Below, one piece after another: positions 61,243 to 64,000 of a stretch of 64,000 nucleotides of DNA. The stretch covers positions 479,441 to 543,440 of the forward strand of contig NZ_JAGQCE010000001.1 of assembly GCF_024345995.1 (NCBI RefSeq), written 5' to 3'. Under the pieces are notes generated by a model. The model was given only the letters and a program-made list of their open reading frames with translations, was not told the origin of the DNA and made no database searches. The translations under genes and the position numbers were made by a program. Position 1 is the first letter of the stretch, and every line of letters starts with the position of its first letter. This DNA is from Synechococcus sp. Cruz-7E5. GTDB lineage: Bacteria > Cyanobacteriota > Cyanobacteriia > PCC-6307 > Cyanobiaceae.

Positions 61243-63624
61243 ATGGCTTCGATTACCACCGAACCGGCTTCGGCCCCTCCAGGTCCCTACGCGCTGGTTC
61301 CCCCCGCCGCGCCGGCCGACGAGGGCGGTGTGGGCCTCAAAGGGCTGGTGCGGGTGCTGCAGCGAAGGCGCGGGATCTTTCTGCTCACCACCATCACCGT
61401 GACCGCGATCGCTGGTCTTTACACGGTCTACAGGCGCGTTCAGAGCCCCGTGTTCCTGGGGGGTTTCAGCCTGCTGATCGCCGATCCGATCAGCGACACC
61501 ACAGCGGGCGGCAGCGGTGAAGCGGCTGGCGGCGCGATCGCCTCGGTGGCCCGCAACGTGAGCCGCAACGATGTGCCCACCCTGATCCGGGTACTGGAAA
61601 GCCCGGTGGTGCTGGAACCGGTTTTTTCCGACCTTCAGCGTCGCTTCCCTGAACAGACCCTGCCGAGGGTGAGCGTCAGCCTGGTATCAGCGGATCCCAC
61701 CCAGAAGAATCCGATCCTGGCCTCCGGTGTTCTGGCGGTGCAGGCCAGGGGCGGCAGTCCGGATCTGGTGAACGAAACCCTGCGGCTCACCGAGAAGACC
61801 TACCTCAACTGGGCCCTGCAACAACGCCGCGAGAAGCTGACTGAAGGAGTGAAGTTCCTCGACCAGCAAGCGCCGGAGCTGCAGGCCCGCAGCTCGGCGC
61901 TCCAGGGCGAACTCGAGCGTTTCCGGACCAGCAACAACGTGCTGGCCCCAGAAGCAGAGGCTGCCGCGGTGCGCAGCCAAGCCGAAGAACTGCGCCGGAG
62001 CCTGGAGAGCCAACTGGCGGAGCGCCGTCGTCTCCAGCAGGTGCGCGCCGATGTGGCCTCCGGCAAACTGACGGCCCGCACGTTCACCAGCACCGCCGGC
62101 GACGGCGGCACCAGCGAATCAGCCCGCTCCAGCACGAGCGTGACCCTCGACGTTCCCAACCAACCCCTGCTCACCGAGCTCACCCGGCTGGAAGGCGAGA
62201 TCGCTGAAGCGCGCTCCACCTACACCGCCGAATCTCCTTACCTGCGCAACCTGATCTCCGCCCGCGACCAGCTCAAGCCTGCTCTGCAGCGCAAGGAACT
62301 GGAAGCAGTGGATGCCACGCTGCAGCAACTCGATGGATCGATTTCCGCACTGCGCTCCCAGATCGGCGGCACCGACGACCGCTTCCGCAGCCAGCCGGCC
62401 CTGCTGCGCCAATACGAAGACCTTCAGAAAAAACTGGAGATCGCGCAGGGAAACCTGGCCAGCTACCTGAGCACGCGTGACCAGTTCCAGTTGGAGATCG
62501 CCCAGAACAACGTGCCCTGGAAGGTGATCAGCCCAGCAGCGGTGAATCCCACACCGGTGGAACCCCGTCTTGGCCGTGGGCTCTTGCAGGGCCTGCTGCT
62601 TGGCTTGGTGGCCGGCGGCGGAGTGGCCCTGCTGCGCGACCGGCTTGATCATGTGTTCCACACCCCTGGCGAAGTGCGCGACGAGCTCAAGGTCCCGCTG
62701 CTGGGCCACATCCCTTACATCTCGTTCTTCGAGGGAGTACGGCGCGACAAGCGCTTCCTGCTCAAGGACCTGGATGCCCAGCAGAGCGGCATCGCCGGCT
62801 ACCAGCGCTTCACTTATCAGGAAGCCTTTCGTAACCTCTATACCAGCCTGCGCTTCCTCAACAGCGACCGTCCCGTGAAATCGGTGGCGGTAAGCAGTTC
62901 GGTGCCGTCAGAAGGCAAGAGCCTTTTGATCGTACTGCTGGCAAAAACACTCAGCGAACTGGGCAAACGGGTGCTGCTGGTGGATGCGGACCTGCGTCAG
63001 CCTCAGGTGCACCACCGCCTAGGTCTGAACAACCTCAGCGGCCTCTCCAACCTGCTCACCGAAGAGGGCGCCGATTGGCGGTCGCTTCTGCAGACGGTGC
63101 CGGATCATGAGAGCTGGCAGGTGCTGACGGCCGGCAGACGTGTGCCGGATCCGCCGCGCCTGCTCAGTTCCGAGCGAATGGGGCATCTAGTGACGGAAAT
63201 CGCCGAGTCCGGCGTCTACGACCTGATCCTTTATGACACACCACCAGCCCTGGGTCTCGCCGATGCCTCCCTGCTGGCGGAAAACCTAGACGGCATGCTC
63301 TTGGTGGTCGGTCTGAACAAAGTAGACCGGCAACTGCCGGCCCAAGCCATCGAGCGGATCAAGTCCGCCGGGGCCCCTCTGCTGGGGATTGTCACCAACG
63401 CACGAATCGATGCTGGCGGCAAGAGCGGTATCTACGGGTACGCGAAGTATGGCTATGGGAGTTACACCGATGGTGCTACCGCTTTGGATCCCAGCACGGC
63501 TTACAACTACTACAGCGCAGCGGAAAGCGTGCCATCTTCGTCACCGGGAGGACTGGCAGCCATAATTCCCAACCGTCAGAACATCAAGCGATGGAAGAAG
63601 AGTCTGAACAACTGGCTCAACTAG
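61243..63624 (+). CDS. Polysaccharide biosynthesis BY-kinase (Wzc-like, Wzz plus tyrosine kinase)
   Basis: Controls chain length and export of extracellular polysaccharide. The N-terminal Wzz-type domain has a membrane helix (GIFLLTTITVTAIAGLYTVY) and long coiled coils; a second membrane helix (GLLQGLLLGLVAGGGVALL) precedes the cytoplasmic kinase. Kinase motifs: Walker A VPSEGKS (residues about 554-560, with Leu in place of Thr), Walker A' VLLVDADLR (577-585) and Walker B LILYDTPPAL (about 662-671). A tyrosine cluster at about 730-757 (GIYGYAKYGYGSY, AYNYY) is the autophosphorylation tail. ATG 61243 gives 793 residues, full length. Confidence 0.93.
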   Translation: MASITTEPASAPPGPYALVPPAAPADEGGVGLKGLVRVLQRRRGIFLLTTITVTAIAGLYTVYRRVQSPVFLGGFSLLIADPISDTTAGGSGEAAGGAIASVARNVSRNDVPTLIRVLESPVVLEPVFSDLQRRFPEQTLPRVSVSLVSADPTQKNPILASGVLAVQARGGSPDLVNETLRLTEKTYLNWALQQRREKLTEGVKFLDQQAPELQARSSALQGELERFRTSNNVLAPEAEAAAVRSQAEELRRSLESQLAERRRLQQVRADVASGKLTARTFTSTAGDGGTSESARSSTSVTLDVPNQPLLTELTRLEGEIAEARSTYTAESPYLRNLISARDQLKPALQRKELEAVDATLQQLDGSISALRSQIGGTDDRFRSQPALLRQYEDLQKKLEIAQGNLASYLSTRDQFQLEIAQNNVPWKVISPAAVNPTPVEPRLGRGLLQGLLLGLVAGGGVALLRDRLDHVFHTPGEVRDELKVPLLGHIPYISFFEGVRRDKRFLLKDLDAQQSGIAGYQRFTYQEAFRNLYTSLRFLNSDRPVKSVAVSSSVPSEGKSLLIVLLAKTLSELGKRVLLVDADLRQPQVHHRLGLNNLSGLSNLLTEEGADWRSLLQTVPDHESWQVLTAGRRVPDPPRLLSSERMGHLVTEIAESGVYDLILYDTPPALGLADASLLAENLDGMLLVVGLNKVDRQLPAQAIERIKSAGAPLLGIVTNARIDAGGKSGIYGYAKYGYGSYTDGATALDPSTAYNYYSAAESVPSSSPGGLAAIIPNRQNIKRWKKSLNNWLN

Positions 63625-63756
63625 GAGTTTTGCTCATTTATTCTGGATACACGCTTGATCGTCTGACGCAATCTTATGGGCACCTCGAAAAATCCACGCC
63701 ACGCCCTGACAGCTTGTTAGATATGACATAGAATCCACTCAGCTCAGTACAGCTGA
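63625..63756. other. Gap between the BY-kinase gene and the IS
   Basis: 132 bases, visibly richer in A/T than the surrounding genes. The left end of the insertion sequence must lie in it. TTAG at 63717-63720 is a possible IS5-type target (YTAR), followed by ATATGACATAG as a candidate terminal repeat, but the right end lies outside the window so neither can be confirmed. No terminator for the kinase gene is apparent. Confidence 0.4.
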
Positions 63757-63775
63757 ATGGGACAGCGTGGATTCT
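63730..63775 (+). promoter_or_regulatory. Hairpin enclosing the transposase start codon
   Basis: The left arm AGAATCCACTCAGCT at 63730-63744 pairs with AGCTGA (63751-63756) and GTGGATTCT (63767-63775). A six-base loop (CAGTAC) lies at the tip and a 10-base bulge in the right arm holds the ATG at 63757. Read-through transcripts from outside would fold this and hide the start codon. Confidence 0.6.
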
Positions 63776-64000
63776 GGGATGAGGAGAAGCGCATCCACAG
63801 ACTTCAGAAGAAGAGGCCTACGTTAGCCACCTTATCTGAGGCGATTCCCTGGGAGGCCTTCAGGCCATTGCTGGAGCAAGGTTACAGCCATGAACGCAAG
63901 AGCAATGCAGGCAGGAAGCGGATTGATCCACTCATCCTCTTCAAGATGCTAGTGCTGCAGCAGCTGTTCAATCTCAGCGATGAGGAGCTGGAATTCCAGG
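63757..64000 (+). CDS. IS5-family transposase, N-terminal part (cut by window edge)
   Basis: From ATG 63757 the frame is open to the edge for 81 codons, starting GQRGFWDEEKRIHRLQKKRP. The segments EAIPWEAFRPLLEQGY and KRIDPLILFKMLVLQQLFNL, then LSDEELEFQ, are the DUF772-type N-terminal domain of IS5-family transposases. Codon use is visibly less GC-rich than in flanking genes, consistent with a mobile gene. The DDE catalytic residues lie beyond the window. Confidence 0.9.
   Translation, partial: MGQRGFWDEEKRIHRLQKKRPTLATLSEAIPWEAFRPLLEQGYSHERKSNAGRKRIDPLILFKMLVLQQLFNLSDEELEFQ

Larger units (their letters stand above)
63721..64000 (+). mobile_element. Left part of an IS5-family insertion sequence
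   Basis: Holds the transposase start and its hairpin; the element continues past the right edge. The exact left boundary is inferred (between 63625 and 63757). It lies downstream of the polysaccharide kinase gene and does not disrupt it. Confidence 0.6.

Noticed and set aside
1..64000. CRISPR arrays, rRNA genes, prophage
   Set aside because: No regularly spaced direct repeats, rRNA sequence or phage genes seen; the only mobile DNA is the IS fragment at the right edge.

Overview
The window is GC-rich chromosomal DNA of an alpha-cyanobacterium, most likely a Cyanobium / Synechococcus (subcluster 5.2) type organism. The evidence is the gene content and order: chlP, glpX-type FBPase/SBPase, ferredoxin-sulfite reductase, cyanobacterial cytochrome oxidase genes, a cyanoexosortase and an HpsJ-like protein. 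The order rpsB-tsf-unknown-recG and rpe/glpX-hemA-glgC-gnd-pgl-ilvD matches my memory of marine Synechococcus and Prochlorococcus genomes; I could not check this by search. Genes are packed tightly, many share ATGA/GTGA overlaps, and GTG or TTG starts are common. No gene-free stretch exceeds about 150 bases.

Layout. 1-8 kb: DevA-type ABC ATPase, a tiny basic protein, a family-2 glycosyltransferase, rpsB-tsf (two tandem hairpins between them), an acidic protein of unknown function, recG and a VanX-like dipeptidase. 8-15 kb: sulfite reductase with a small secreted protein, divergent from glyS; glyS and chlP converge on a perfect 15-bp inverted repeat covering both stop codons; a VanY-like carboxypeptidase follows. 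15-21 kb: typA, a DUF309 gene, then lptA-lptB-lptF and ccsA. 21-30 kb: central carbon genes rpe, glpX, hemA, glgC, gnd, pgl, with ilvD convergent.

30-43 kb is one long minus-strand block. Read 5' to 3' it holds yajQ, a fused 5-oxoprolinase, gamma-glutamyltransferase, a possible 49-residue membrane protein, two DUF2231 membrane proteins, ctaC-ctaD-ctaE, a GMC flavin oxidoreductase overlapping ctaE by four bases, a small membrane protein and ilvD. CtaC has lost the CuA ligands, so this is an alternative (ARTO-like) terminal oxidase, probably a quinol oxidase. The coupled GMC dehydrogenase is a candidate electron donor to the quinone pool. This is the part of the window most likely to hold an undescribed system.

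43-56 kb: a MAPEG protein, SPFH and NfeD proteins arranged divergently, a DprA/LOG-like protein, a BioD/DRTGG protein, an SDR, map, rplS, tRNA-Trp, a 62-residue KOW-like protein, tRNA-Asp, gltX, a Na+/H+ antiporter and polA. 56-64 kb is an envelope polysaccharide/sorting locus: an HpsJ-like protein, cyanoexosortase, its partner and a membrane NDP-sugar dehydratase form a four-gene operon with 4-base overlaps throughout, divergent from a BY-kinase (Wzc-like). The right edge cuts into an IS5-family transposase whose start codon sits inside a hairpin.
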